Part shown: piece by piece, positions 23,880 through 32,997 of the stretch
Layout of the letters: each line of letters opens with the position of its first letter
Position numbering within the stretch: the stretch's first letter is position 1
DNA from: Mesorhizobium sp. B2-3-4
GTDB taxonomy: Bacteria > Pseudomonadota > Alphaproteobacteria > Rhizobiales > Rhizobiaceae
DNA length: 64,000 bases
Assembly: GCF_006442315.1 (NCBI RefSeq)
Contig: NZ_VFVY01000019.1
Span: 62,001 to 126,000, forward strand
Direction: 5' to 3'
The notes under the pieces: model-generated
Databases searched by the model: none
The model's input: the letters and a program-made list of their open reading frames with translations, nothing else
Told to the model about the DNA's origin: nothing
Made by a program: the position numbers and the translations under genes

Positions 23880-24755
23880 ATGACCGACAGCACCATCGAC
23901 GCCCTGAACCAGAAACTCGACCGCCTGATCGAGGCCGTAGGCCGCCTTGCGCCACCGCCGGTGCCTGAAACCGACCTCAACGTGGCCGATTGCTTCGTCT
24001 GGCAGGCCGATCCGGGCTATCTGGAACCGGTGCGCAAGGTCAACCGCGTCGATATCGGCCTGATCCGCGGCGTCGACCGCGTCCGCGACATCCTCGTCGA
24101 CAACACCGAGCGTTTCGCCGCCGGCTTCGCCGCCAACAACGTTCTGTTGTGGGGCGCTCGTGGCATGGGCAAATCGTCGCTGGTCAAGGCCGTGCACGCA
24201 CAGATCAACGCCAGGGCCAAATCGGACTTGCCGCTGAAGCTCATCGAGATCCATCGCGAGGACATCGACACGCTGCCAAAGCTGATGGGCTTGCTGAAGG
24301 CTGCCCCCTTCCGCGTCATCCTGTTCTGCGACGACCTTTCCTTCGATCATGACGACACGTCCTACAAGTCGCTGAAGGCGGCGCTCGAAGGCGGCGTCGA
24401 GGGCCGCCCGGCCAATGTCATCTTCTACGCCACGTCGAACCGCCGCCATCTGTTGCCGCGCGACATGATCGACAATGAGCGCTCGACCGCCATCAATCCG
24501 TCCGAAGCGGTCGAGGAAAAGGTCTCGCTGTCGGACCGTTTCGGCCTCTGGCTCGGCTTCCACAAATGTTCGCAGGACGAATATCTCGACATGATCAACG
24601 GCTATGCCAGTCATCATGGCCTCGACATCGACCAGGAGCAGTTGCGGGCGGAAGCGCTGGAATGGGCAACGACGCGCGGCAGCCGCTCCGGCCGTGTCGC
24701 CTGGCAATTCACGCAGGACCTGGCCGGCCGGCTCGGCAAGCCGCTGAACGACTGA
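23880..24755 (+). CDS. DUF815-family P-loop ATPase
   Basis: The 291-residue protein has Walker A GARGMGKSS (about residues 92-100), Walker B VILFCDDLSF and the sensor segment VIFYATSNRRHLLPRDM, all typical of DUF815 AAA-like ATPases. An N-terminal helix precedes the ATPase core. Substrate and role are unknown. It is divergent from yajC, a neighbourhood conserved in Rhizobiales. Confidence 0.9.
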   Translation: MTDSTIDALNQKLDRLIEAVGRLAPPPVPETDLNVADCFVWQADPGYLEPVRKVNRVDIGLIRGVDRVRDILVDNTERFAAGFAANNVLLWGARGMGKSSLVKAVHAQINARAKSDLPLKLIEIHREDIDTLPKLMGLLKAAPFRVILFCDDLSFDHDDTSYKSLKAALEGGVEGRPANVIFYATSNRRHLLPRDMIDNERSTAINPSEAVEEKVSLSDRFGLWLGFHKCSQDEYLDMINGYASHHGLDIDQEQLRAEALEWATTRGSRSGRVAWQFTQDLAGRLGKPLND

Positions 24756-24793
24756 AGCATTGGATCGCGTCGCTGGCGCGATCCGACGCTTCA

Positions 24794-25630
24794 TCATTTG
24801 GGTGGCTGAATCCGCCGCAGGTCGCCCGGCGTTTGGCCGATCTCGCGGCGCATCCAGTGCGCCAGATGCGACTGATGCGCGAAGCCGGTCAATTCAGCCA
24901 CTTCGCTTATGCTGAGATTGCCTCGCTGCAGCAGAAGCCGGGCACGTTCGACGCGCCGCCGCAGCACATAGCGGTGCAGCGTGACACCGGTCGCCAGCTT
25001 GAACCATGTCCGCAAATGCGAGTTGCTCGCGCCGGCAACACGGCTTAGTCGATCGATGGAAAGCGGCTCATGGAGAGCGGCTTCAATGTACTCCAGCACG
25101 CGCTTGAGCTGATTGTCCGACAAACGGTTCGTGCGTTCGACATCGGGCTCACCGAGGCCAAGCAGCCTCACCGCCAGTGCGGCGCCGATGCTGTCGGCAA
25201 ACAATGGGTCGCTCGGCGCCGCTGCGTTCAGTTCGCTCTCGAGCGCTCGGGCGAGATGTTCGATGCGCTGGTCACGAAGCAGGTGACGCGTGTCGAGCCG
25301 CGCTGCTTGCGCCTTGCCGCCAAGCTCCGACGCCACCCTCTCCATCAAGGCCGGCTGCAACGCGATCTCCATCGTGTCGAAGGCGGTCTCGGCCTCGAAG
25401 CCGCCCTCCTGACCCGCTGGCACCAGGTCGATATCGCCGGCACGCCTCACGAAATATCGTCCCACCGTAGCGCAATAGGAGCGTGTCGCCGCGCTTGCAT
25501 GCACCATGATGCGATGGTGCGGCGCCCGCGACAGGCGATGGACGCCGGCTTCGACATGCCGGGCAGCCAGCGCTACCTCGTATGATTGTCGATCCGGGGC
25601 GAATTGCGAACGCATGCTCTCTCGATTCAT
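24794..25630 (-). CDS. AraC-family transcriptional regulator
   Basis: The 278-residue protein has a C-terminal AraC domain with two helix-turn-helices: LSIDRLSRVAGASNSHLRTW and LSISEVAELTGFAHQSHLAH, followed by GQTPGDLRR. The N-terminal 170 residues are a sensor domain of unclear type. It is divergent from the NAD-epimerase gene about 98 bases away, so it probably controls it. The pair is inserted between DUF815 and the LysM gene. Confidence 0.9.
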   Translation of the reverse strand: MNRESMRSQFAPDRQSYEVALAARHVEAGVHRLSRAPHHRIMVHASAATRSYCATVGRYFVRRAGDIDLVPAGQEGGFEAETAFDTMEIALQPALMERVASELGGKAQAARLDTRHLLRDQRIEHLARALESELNAAAPSDPLFADSIGAALAVRLLGLGEPDVERTNRLSDNQLKRVLEYIEAALHEPLSIDRLSRVAGASNSHLRTWFKLATGVTLHRYVLRRRVERARLLLQRGNLSISEVAELTGFAHQSHLAHWMRREIGQTPGDLRRIQPPK

Positions 25631-25728
25631 GGCGAAACCTGTTCAAGATTTGGCAATTCCCGCGCGATTTTCAATGCCGCCGACCGCTATCTGCACCTCT
25701 CCAACAGGCTTGAAAGAGAGGTTACGAT

Positions 25729-26619
25729 ATGAGTTCCTTTGTTGTTGTCGGAGCAGGTCCGGTCGGGCGTGAGACCGCCCGCCTCCTTGGCGAGGATGGC
25801 CATGACGTGGTGTTGACGAGCCGGAGTGTCGGCTCGAATGCATTGCGCAACGTACGGGCCGTACAGGCCGACGCCACTGACGCGTCGGAGCTCTCGCGCG
25901 TGTGCCGCGGCGCCGATGCGATCTTCATGTGTGCCATGGCCGCCTATCACAGGTGGCCGACCGATTTCTTCCCGATCGTCGATGGCACCGTGCGCGCGGC
26001 CGAAACCGTCGGAGCAAAGCTCATCGTGCTCGGAAATCTGTACGGCTATGGGGAAAATGCCGATAGCCCGCTTCGCTCCGGTCTTCCCCTGGATCCGACC
26101 TCCAGGAAAGGAACCGCCAGGACGATCATGTGGCAACGGGCTTTGCGTGCCGATGTACCGGCGATCGAGGTGCGGTCCAGCGACTATCTCGGACAGGGCG
26201 CGATCAGCTATTTTTCACTGGTCGCGCTGCCCTCCATCATCGAGGGCAAGCCAACGGCGTTCATTGGAAACCTCGACGCGGCGCATGCTTGGGCCTTCAC
26301 CAAGGACGTCGCCAGGACACTGGTGGCGGCTTCCCGTTACACAGGCGAATGGGGGCGAGCGTTTCACGTTCCCTCGCAATACGCCTCGCCCCGCCAGCTC
26401 ATCTGGAAGGCCGCCGCGATGCTTCGGCGCGAGGTCTCCGAGATACGCTCCTATTCCACGGCCGAGATGGAGGCCTTGGGCATGCATGAGCTCATCGAGA
26501 TGAGTTATCTTTTCGAGAGGCCCTTGCTGGTCGATTCTTCCGACGCCGAGACGCTCCTCGGCGTCAAGGCCAGCAGCCTGGAGGAGATGATCGCCGACAC
26601 GTTGCGCGATCATCTCTGA
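25729..26619 (+). CDS. NAD(P)-dependent epimerase/dehydratase (extended-SDR-like)
   Basis: The 296-residue protein starts with the dinucleotide-binding motif FVVVGAGPVGRETARLL and has LGNLYGYGEN where extended SDR enzymes carry the catalytic YxxxK region. The tyrosine is retained but the usual lysine spacing is not, so an atypical or binding-only role is possible. A weak GAGAGG box precedes the ATG. It is divergent from the AraC gene, its likely regulator. Substrate unknown. Confidence 0.82.
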   Translation: MSSFVVVGAGPVGRETARLLGEDGHDVVLTSRSVGSNALRNVRAVQADATDASELSRVCRGADAIFMCAMAAYHRWPTDFFPIVDGTVRAAETVGAKLIVLGNLYGYGENADSPLRSGLPLDPTSRKGTARTIMWQRALRADVPAIEVRSSDYLGQGAISYFSLVALPSIIEGKPTAFIGNLDAAHAWAFTKDVARTLVAASRYTGEWGRAFHVPSQYASPRQLIWKAAAMLRREVSEIRSYSTAEMEALGMHELIEMSYLFERPLLVDSSDAETLLGVKASSLEEMIADTLRDHL

Positions 26620-26640
26620 CGCGGCAGCCTTTGATGAACT

Positions 26641-26669
26641 GAAAAAGCCCGCTCCTTGCGGAGCGGGCT
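26641..26669 (-). terminator. Rho-independent terminator of the LysM/M23 gene
   Basis: GCCCGCTCC-ttgc-GGAGCGGGC (26647-26668) forms a 9-pair stem, followed by five T residues on the minus strand. It can also stop plus-strand transcription from the epimerase gene, though it lacks a T run in that direction. Confidence 0.85.
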
Positions 26670-26722
26670 GAGCCGGCGGGCTGGACTGGAGGTCAGACGG
26701 CCCGCATGTCGCTTTTTTTCTT

Positions 26723-28249
26723 CTATTCGAGATAGCCCGACGGATCGACCGGAGCCGAATTCTTGCGCACTTCGAAGTGCAGCTTCGGTGAGTCCGTTGT
26801 GCCGCTCATGCCCGACAGAGCGATCTCCTGGCCGCGCTTGACCTTCTGGCCGCGCTGCACTTCGATCGAGCTGGCGTGGCCATAGACAGTGACGAGACCG
26901 TTCTCGTGGCGCACCAGCACCGTGTTGCCGAATTCCTTCAAGCCGTCGCCGGCGTAGATGACGACGCCGTTCTCGGCCGCCTTGACCGGCGTGCCGGTGG
27001 GCACGGCGATGTCGACGCCGTCCTTGCCGGATCCGAAACCGGAGATCACCCGGCCGCGCACCGGCCAGCGCATCTTGCCGATGCCGGTTGCGTCCGGCGC
27101 CACCGCATCTTCATCCTCGGCCTGCTGAATGACCTTGGCGTCCTTCTTCGGCGGCGTGTAGGAGGCCAGCGTTTCCGAGGGTGTGGCTTTTGCCGGGGCC
27201 TGCGTGGTTGCCGTGGTCACCGGATCGACCTTGACCGGCTTGGCGCTGGCGACCGTCGCCGTTCCGCCGGCCGGCACCTTCAGGGTCTGGCCGATCTTCA
27301 ATATGCCGTCCTTCATGCCGTTGGCCTGCTTCAGCGCAACGACGCCGACGCCGGTCTTCCTGGCAATCGAGGACATCGTGTCGCCCGACTGGACCGTATA
27401 GGTGCCGGCGCCGCCGGCGGTCTTGGCCACCTGTGCCGGCTTGGGTTCCTTGGGCTGGCTTGCCGCGGCCGACGCATCGACCTGGGCAGCGGACTTGCCC
27501 TCCTTCAACTTGGGCTGCTGCGGCAGCACGGCGACCTTGTCCGGCGCGGTGGCCGGCAGATCGTGCTTGCCGTCCTTCACCGGCTTGGCGTCGGCAACCT
27601 TCGGCTCGGCCTTGCTCGAATAGGCGTAGGCCGGAATGACGATCTTCTGACCGGTCTTCAGCCCCTTGGTCGGGCTCAGCCCGTTCACTTTCATGATGAC
27701 GTCGGCCGGCACCTTGTAGTGGGCCGCCAGGCCGGAAATGGTTTCGCCGTCCCTGACGACGATTTCGGTCGCGTGCGGCGTGCCTGCCTGGGCCATCCTC
27801 GGCTGGTCCGGCTGCGCTTCCTTGAAAGGCTTGGCCGCCGGGGCGACAGTGCCGGTCGTCGTCCTGTCGACATGCGGCGCCGGACGCACCAAAGCGGGTG
27901 CCGATGCGACACGCACCGGGTTGGCGGCTGGTGCCGGAGCCGGCTGCGCCTGCGCGGAAACCGGCGGCGGCAACGGCCGGCTCGAAACCGGCTCGAGGCT
28001 GGAGCGGCTCACCGATTGCGTGTGGCTGCCGTCGAGCGGAGCGGCCGAGACATCGCCCGGATAAGGCTGCACGGCATCCTGCTTGTTGATGATGGTGCGC
28101 TGATTGTTGGTCGAGGAAGTGAACACGTCATCGACGCTGTTGAACCGCGAAGCCTGGGAACTGCACCCGGCCGCCGCACCTGCAATCATCAAGACAGCGC
28201 AGCCCCGCGCCAGATTGCGACCATTTGCCTTCAAAACACTGAGTTGCAT
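26723..28249 (-). CDS. Lipoprotein with two LysM repeats and a degenerate M23 domain (NlpD-like)
   Basis: The 508-residue protein has a lipoprotein signal ending in AGAAAGCSS and a long Pro/Ala-rich linker. A LysM repeat (VVRDGETISGLAAHYKVP) and a second LysM (YTVQSGDTMSSIARKTGVG) follow, then a C-terminal M23 domain. Two of the four zinc ligands of active M23 enzymes are replaced: the HxGVD histidine is lysine (KDGVDIAVP) and the first histidine of HLHFE is lysine (KLHFEV). This fits an NlpD/EnvC-type activator of cell-wall amidases rather than a peptidase. The ATG was preferred over a GTG five codons earlier. Confidence 0.88.
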   Translation of the reverse strand: MQLSVLKANGRNLARGCAVLMIAGAAAGCSSQASRFNSVDDVFTSSTNNQRTIINKQDAVQPYPGDVSAAPLDGSHTQSVSRSSLEPVSSRPLPPPVSAQAQPAPAPAANPVRVASAPALVRPAPHVDRTTTGTVAPAAKPFKEAQPDQPRMAQAGTPHATEIVVRDGETISGLAAHYKVPADVIMKVNGLSPTKGLKTGQKIVIPAYAYSSKAEPKVADAKPVKDGKHDLPATAPDKVAVLPQQPKLKEGKSAAQVDASAAASQPKEPKPAQVAKTAGGAGTYTVQSGDTMSSIARKTGVGVVALKQANGMKDGILKIGQTLKVPAGGTATVASAKPVKVDPVTTATTQAPAKATPSETLASYTPPKKDAKVIQQAEDEDAVAPDATGIGKMRWPVRGRVISGFGSGKDGVDIAVPTGTPVKAAENGVVIYAGDGLKEFGNTVLVRHENGLVTVYGHASSIEVQRGQKVKRGQEIALSGMSGTTDSPKLHFEVRKNSAPVDPSGYLE

Positions 28250-28534
28250 CGCACTAACCCGCACAAACTCTGCACCAACTGGGCAGGATTAAAGCGCGTT
28301 AATGTTACTGGCCGGTTAACCCATTAGAATCCGACGAAAATTTTCTTAAAACATTTTGTAGGTGACCTTGGAGCGGAGGCCGATCGCAGGGCAGCGCCGT
28401 CGTTCACCCGGTCTTACGTTCAAGGAGGGTTGTCATATCCTGCAGAATTCCTGAAATAGTTCCGACTGTTGCGATGGGGTAACAGTACTTCGAGGCTAGG
28501 ATCGGGTAGCGTCAAGGCAGCTTGGGAGGCGCCG
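28250..28534. other. Intergenic region between the LysM gene and the porin gene
   Basis: These 285 bases separate the two divergent genes and should hold both promoters. GGGAGG at 28524-28529 is the porin ribosome-binding site. No RNA gene or repeat seen. Confidence 0.6.
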
Positions 28535-29254
28535 ATGAAACACGTTCTGCTCGCCGTGACGGCTGCAATTGCCTTGGGTACGGCCACGCATGGATTCGCC
28601 GCCGATCTTGTCACGACCCCGGTTGCCGCCAGCTACGACTGGAGCGGCCTCTATATCGGCGCCAATGGCGGCTGGGGATCGGGCCATTCCTGCTGGGACA
28701 CGACGCCGTTCCCCGGCCTGACCTTTGACGAGGGCTGTCACAACGCCACCGGCGCAACAGCCGGCGCCCAGATCGGCTATCGCTGGCAGCGCAACGATTG
28801 GGTCTTCGGTGTGGAAGCGCAAGGCAACTGGGCTGACCTGAAGGGCTCGAACCAGTCCGACATTTTCCCTGCCTTCACAAATCGTTCCCATGTCGACTGG
28901 TATGGATTGTTGACTGGCCAGATCGGTTACAGCTTCAGCAATGCCCTCGTCTACGCCAAGGGCGGCGTGGCCGTCACCGGCAACCATTTCGACGTCGTCA
29001 GCACGCCTTCGCCCGACACGCTCGCCGGCGATGCGGACGATCAAACCCGCTGGGGCGCCGTCCTGGGCGCCGGCCTCGAATATGGCTTCGCCCCGAATTG
29101 GTCGCTGGGGATCGAATACGACCACCTGTTCATGCCCGACAAGGACGTTACTTTCACGCCGGTCGGTATCGGTGGATTCGCGTTCGGCACGGACAGCATC
29201 AGCCAGAGCGTCGATCTGGTCGGCTTGCGCCTCAACTACCGCTTTGGCGGCTGA
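28535..29254 (+). CDS. Omp25/Omp31-type outer-membrane beta-barrel protein
   Basis: The 239-residue protein has a Sec signal peptide ending at GFAAD and then YDWSGLYIGANGGWGSG, the N-terminal strand motif of the rhizobial/Brucella Omp25-Omp31 family. It ends in LVGLRLNYRFGG, an outer-membrane strand. GGGAGG lies 5 bases before the ATG. It is the only plus-strand gene inside the minus-strand housekeeping cluster. Confidence 0.9.
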   Translation: MKHVLLAVTAAIALGTATHGFAADLVTTPVAASYDWSGLYIGANGGWGSGHSCWDTTPFPGLTFDEGCHNATGATAGAQIGYRWQRNDWVFGVEAQGNWADLKGSNQSDIFPAFTNRSHVDWYGLLTGQIGYSFSNALVYAKGGVAVTGNHFDVVSTPSPDTLAGDADDQTRWGAVLGAGLEYGFAPNWSLGIEYDHLFMPDKDVTFTPVGIGGFAFGTDSISQSVDLVGLRLNYRFGG

Positions 29255-29280
29255 AGAATATCGAAGACTGCGGCCTGATA

Positions 29281-29940
29281 TCAGATGACGGCCGCAAGAC
29301 TGCGCAGGATCGGCTGCAACCGCACCATGCCGATATCCTCGCGTTCGAATCGGCTGCCGACCTTGGTGAGCTTGGCCAGCACCTGCTCGCCCTCCTCCGG
29401 CCCGATCGGCGCAATGACGATACCGCCACTCGACAACTGGTCGAGCAGGAAGCGCGGCAGACTGTCGAAGGCCGCCCAGGCGACGATACGGTCGAACGGC
29501 CCCTCATTGGGCAATCCGTTGGAACCATCGGCCTGCCGCACGATGGCGTTGCCGATGCCGAGCGCTTCGAAACGCTGCCTGGCTTGCTCGACCAGCGTCT
29601 TGTAGCGGTCGATGGTGACCACCCGAGCCGCCAGCCGCGACATGACAGCCGAGGTGTAGCCGGAACCGGTGCCGATCTCGAGCACGCGGTTCCCCTCTTC
29701 GATGGCAAGGGCGGCGATCACCGCGGCCTGCATGTCGGCCCCTTCGATGGCTTCGCCGCATTCGATCGGCAGCATGCGATCCGACCAGGCGATCTGGTGG
29801 AATTGCGCTGCCAGGAAGCCACGCCGCGGCGTCGCCTCGAAAGCCGCGATCAGCGCCTTCGGCACCGTTCCCCTGCCGCGCAGGCGCAGCAGGAACGCGG
29901 CAAATCCTTCGCGGTCATCGATGGGGAAACCCTGGTTCAT
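29281..29940 (-). CDS. pcm: Protein-L-isoaspartate O-methyltransferase
   Basis: The 219-residue cytoplasmic enzyme repairs isoaspartyl residues with S-adenosylmethionine. Visible are RGFLAAQFHQIAWSDRMLPI near residue 40 and the cofactor-binding VLEIGTGSGYTSAVMSRL near residue 86, then GPFDRIVAWAAFDSLP. It follows surE by 13 bases, a conserved pairing of two stationary-phase repair/survival genes. Confidence 0.93.
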   Translation of the reverse strand: MNQGFPIDDREGFAAFLLRLRGRGTVPKALIAAFEATPRRGFLAAQFHQIAWSDRMLPIECGEAIEGADMQAAVIAALAIEEGNRVLEIGTGSGYTSAVMSRLAARVVTIDRYKTLVEQARQRFEALGIGNAIVRQADGSNGLPNEGPFDRIVAWAAFDSLPRFLLDQLSSGGIVIAPIGPEEGEQVLAKLTKVGSRFEREDIGMVRLQPILRSLAAVI

Positions 29941-29953
29941 GCCAAAACCTTGT

Positions 29954-30712
29954 TTATGACAACGCCTTGCTCAACTGGTCACGGATCTCATGCGCGGTAA
30001 GGTCAAGCTGCAGCGGCGTAACCGACACCAGCCGGTTGCGCAGCGCATGGAGGTCGGTTCCCTGCTTGCCTTCGACCGGCTCGCGGCCGAAGCGCAGCCA
30101 GTAGTAAGGCAGGCCGCGCCCGTCGCGGCGCTCGTCGACCCACAGGCTGTGAACCAGCTTGCCTTGCGTGGTCACCACAGTGCCGGCGACCTCCTCGGGA
30201 AGGCAGTTGGGGAAATTGACGTTGAGCAGCACACCGTCGGGAAGCGGCGTCGCGACGAGCTTCTTCAGCAGCGCCGGCGCCAGCGCTTCCGTTGTCTCGT
30301 AGGGGACGATCCGGTCCTCCCCGACATAGCTGTAGCCCTGGCTGAGTGCGATCGAGCGGATGCCGAGCAGCGCGCCCTCCATCGCGCCGGCGACTGTGCC
30401 CGAATAGGTTACGTCATCGGCAATGTTGGCGCCGGAGTTGATGCCCGACAGGATGAGGTCGGGCGCGCCGGGCAGGATTTTCTTCACGCCCATGATGACG
30501 CAATCGGTCGGCGTGCCGCGCACGGCGAAATGCTTCTCGCCGATTTTCCTCAGGCGCAGCGGCTCCGAGATCGACAGCGAATGCGCGTAGCCCGACTGGT
30601 CCTGCTCCGGCGCCACCACCCAGACATCGTCGGACAGCGTGCGCGCGACGCGTTCGAGCGCCGCCAGGCCCTCGGCATGAATGCCGTCGTCATTGGTCAG
30701 AAGGATGCGCAT
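29954..30712 (-). CDS. surE: 5'/3'-nucleotidase SurE
   Basis: The 252-residue enzyme starts MRILLTNDDGIHAEGLAAL, whose paired aspartates bind the divalent metal, and has LSGINSGANIADDVTYSGTV further on, both defining SurE. It dephosphorylates nucleoside monophosphates. Its start overlaps the serS stop (TAATG), so it is translated with serS. Confidence 0.96.
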   Translation of the reverse strand: MRILLTNDDGIHAEGLAALERVARTLSDDVWVVAPEQDQSGYAHSLSISEPLRLRKIGEKHFAVRGTPTDCVIMGVKKILPGAPDLILSGINSGANIADDVTYSGTVAGAMEGALLGIRSIALSQGYSYVGEDRIVPYETTEALAPALLKKLVATPLPDGVLLNVNFPNCLPEEVAGTVVTTQGKLVHSLWVDERRDGRGLPYYWLRFGREPVEGKQGTDLHALRNRLVSVTPLQLDLTAHEIRDQLSKALS

Positions 30713-32016
30713 TATTTCGATTCGATCTTTTCCAGACCGCCCATGTAAGGCCGCAGCACTTCAGGAATCGTTACGCTGCCATCCTCATTCTGGTAGTTTT
30801 CGATGACGGCAATGAGAGCGCGGCCAACGGCGGTGCCCGAACCATTCAGCGTATGGACGAAGCGGTTGCCCTTGCCGTCCCTGTCCTTGTAGCGGGCGTC
30901 CATGCGCCTGGCCTGGAAATCGCCACAGACCGAGCAAGACGAGATTTCGCGATACGCGTTCTGGCCGGGCAGCCAGACCTCGATGTCGTAGGTCTTGCGT
31001 GCGCCAAAACCCATGTCGCCGGTACACAGCACCATGGTCCGGAACGGCAGTTCCAGCCGCTTCAGCACTTCCTCGGCGCATTGCGTCATCCGCTCATGCT
31101 CGGCGAGCGAGGACTCCTGGTCGGTGATCGACACCAGCTCGACCTTGTAGAATTGATGCTGGCGCAGCATGCCGCGCGTATCACGGCCGGCAGAGCCTGC
31201 CTCAGAACGGAAGCATGGCGTCAGCGCGGTGTAGCGCAGCGGCAGTTTTTCATGCGCTGATATCTCCTCGCGCACCAGGTTGGTGAGCGGCACCTCGGCG
31301 GTGGGGATCAGCCCGAGCCTGCCCTCGCCGTGCGGCGTGAAGAACAGATCCTCCTCGAACTTCGGCAGCTGGTTGGTGCCGAACAGCACCTCGTCGCGCA
31401 CCATCAGCGGTGGGATTACTTCCTCATAGCCGTGCTCGGTCGTGTGCAGATCGAGCATGAACTGGCCGATCGCGCGTTCCAGCCGCGCCAGGCCGCCCTT
31501 GAGCACGGTGAAGCGCGAACCCGACAGCTTCGCCGCGCGCTCGAAATCCATCATGCCGAGCGCTTCGCCGATTTCGAAATGCTCCTTCACCCAGTTCGGC
31601 CGCGTCGGCGCCTTGCCGACGATGTGCTTGACGACATTGTCGTGCTCGTCCTTGCCGACCGGTACGTCGTCGAACGGCACATTGGGCAGCACCGCCAGCG
31701 CATCGTTCAGCGCCTTGTCCAACTCGCGCTCGCGCGCCTCGCCGTTCTGGATGAAGGTCTTGATCTCGCCGACTTCGGCCTTGAGCTTTTCGGCCAATGC
31801 CGCATCGCCCGAACGCATGGCGTTACCGATCTCCTTGGAGGCGGCGTTGCGGCGCTCCTGCTTGGTCTGCAGCTCGGTGACGTGCTCGCGCCGCGCCTCG
31901 TCGCGGCTGATCAGATCATCGACCGTGGACTGCGCCTCCTCCGATGGCCACGAGCGCTTGACCAGCGCCTCGACAAGGGCCTTCGGGTTGTCGCGAATCC
32001 ATTTGATGTCAAGCAT
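30712..32016 (-). CDS. serS: Seryl-tRNA synthetase
   Basis: The 434-residue class II synthetase begins MLDIKWIRDNPKALVEAL and has the N-terminal coiled-coil arm (about residues 30-105) that grips the long variable arm of tRNA-Ser. Motif 2 is visible as PCFRSEAGSAGRDTRGMLR, and motif 3 lies near LNGSGTAVGRALIAVIE. It heads the serS-surE-pcm unit. Confidence 0.97.
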   Translation of the reverse strand: MLDIKWIRDNPKALVEALVKRSWPSEEAQSTVDDLISRDEARREHVTELQTKQERRNAASKEIGNAMRSGDAALAEKLKAEVGEIKTFIQNGEARERELDKALNDALAVLPNVPFDDVPVGKDEHDNVVKHIVGKAPTRPNWVKEHFEIGEALGMMDFERAAKLSGSRFTVLKGGLARLERAIGQFMLDLHTTEHGYEEVIPPLMVRDEVLFGTNQLPKFEEDLFFTPHGEGRLGLIPTAEVPLTNLVREEISAHEKLPLRYTALTPCFRSEAGSAGRDTRGMLRQHQFYKVELVSITDQESSLAEHERMTQCAEEVLKRLELPFRTMVLCTGDMGFGARKTYDIEVWLPGQNAYREISSCSVCGDFQARRMDARYKDRDGKGNRFVHTLNGSGTAVGRALIAVIENYQNEDGSVTIPEVLRPYMGGLEKIESK

Positions 32017-32121
32017 GGTCTATCCGTCCTCAAGCTAAGGTTTGAGGGCGTAAACCGCATCTTTCATCGATGCAAGATGAGGCTGGGCGGCGGTTGTCGT
32101 TTTCCGCCGCCGCCAGGTGTC

Positions 32122-32997
32122 TTATGAGGCAGCTGGCGCCGGGGGCTCGTCCGGTGTCTTGTCCGCGGCGGTCTCTTCGGCCTCCTGTTTCTCGCGCGCC
32201 AGGCGCTCGCGCTCCTGGCTGCGCTCGATCAGGCGGGCCGACCAGATGGCGACCTCGTAGAGCAGGATGGTCGGTATGGCCAAGCCGATCTGGCTCATCG
32301 GATCAGGCGGCGTCAGCACCGCGGCGACGACGAAGGCGATGACGATCGCCCATTTGCGCTTCTCGGCCAGCGCCTTGGACGACAGCATGCCGACGCGCGT
32401 CATCAGGCTGGTCACCACCGGCAGCTGGAACACCAGGCCGAAAGAGAAGATCAGCGTCATGATCAGGCTGAGATATTCCGACACTTTCGGCAGGAGCGAA
32501 ATCTGCACCTGCTCGTCCGTGCCTGACTGCTGCATGGCGAGGAAGAACCACATCACCATCGGCGTGAAGAAGAAATAGACCAGCGAGGCGCCCATCAGGA
32601 ACAGGATCGGCGACGCGATCAGGAATGGCAGGAAGGCATTGCGTTCGTTCTTGTAGAGGCCCGGAGCAATGAATTTATAAATCTGCGTGGCAATCAGCGG
32701 GAACGCGATGACCATGCCGCCGAACATGGCGAGCTTCACCTGCGTGAAGAAGAATTCCTGCGGCGCGGTGTAGATCAGCTCGACCTTGTGCGGATCAAGT
32801 CCAGCCCACTTCGTCGCCCATTTGAACGGCACGACCAAGAGGTTGAACAGCTTCTTGGCGAAGAAGAAGCACACCAGAAAGGCCACGAAGAAGCCGCCGA
32901 GCGACCAGATCAGCCGGCGGCGCAACTCGATGAGATGCTCGATCAGCGGTGCCGACGATTTCTCGATCTCGTCCTTTTCCTTGTCCGAAACGCTCAC
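32122..32997 (-). CDS. tatC: Twin-arginine translocase subunit TatC
   Basis: The 291-residue protein has six membrane segments and an N-terminal HLIELRRRLIWS, the conserved cytoplasmic signal-recognition segment, with FGLVFQLPVV further on. TatC binds twin-arginine signal peptides of folded exported proteins. It starts with GTG overlapping the tatB stop (GTGA). The last 40 residues are a charged tail. Confidence 0.96.
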   Translation of the reverse strand: MSVSDKEKDEIEKSSAPLIEHLIELRRRLIWSLGGFFVAFLVCFFFAKKLFNLLVVPFKWATKWAGLDPHKVELIYTAPQEFFFTQVKLAMFGGMVIAFPLIATQIYKFIAPGLYKNERNAFLPFLIASPILFLMGASLVYFFFTPMVMWFFLAMQQSGTDEQVQISLLPKVSEYLSLIMTLIFSFGLVFQLPVVTSLMTRVGMLSSKALAEKRKWAIVIAFVVAAVLTPPDPMSQIGLAIPTILLYEVAIWSARLIERSQERERLAREKQEAEETAADKTPDEPPAPAAS

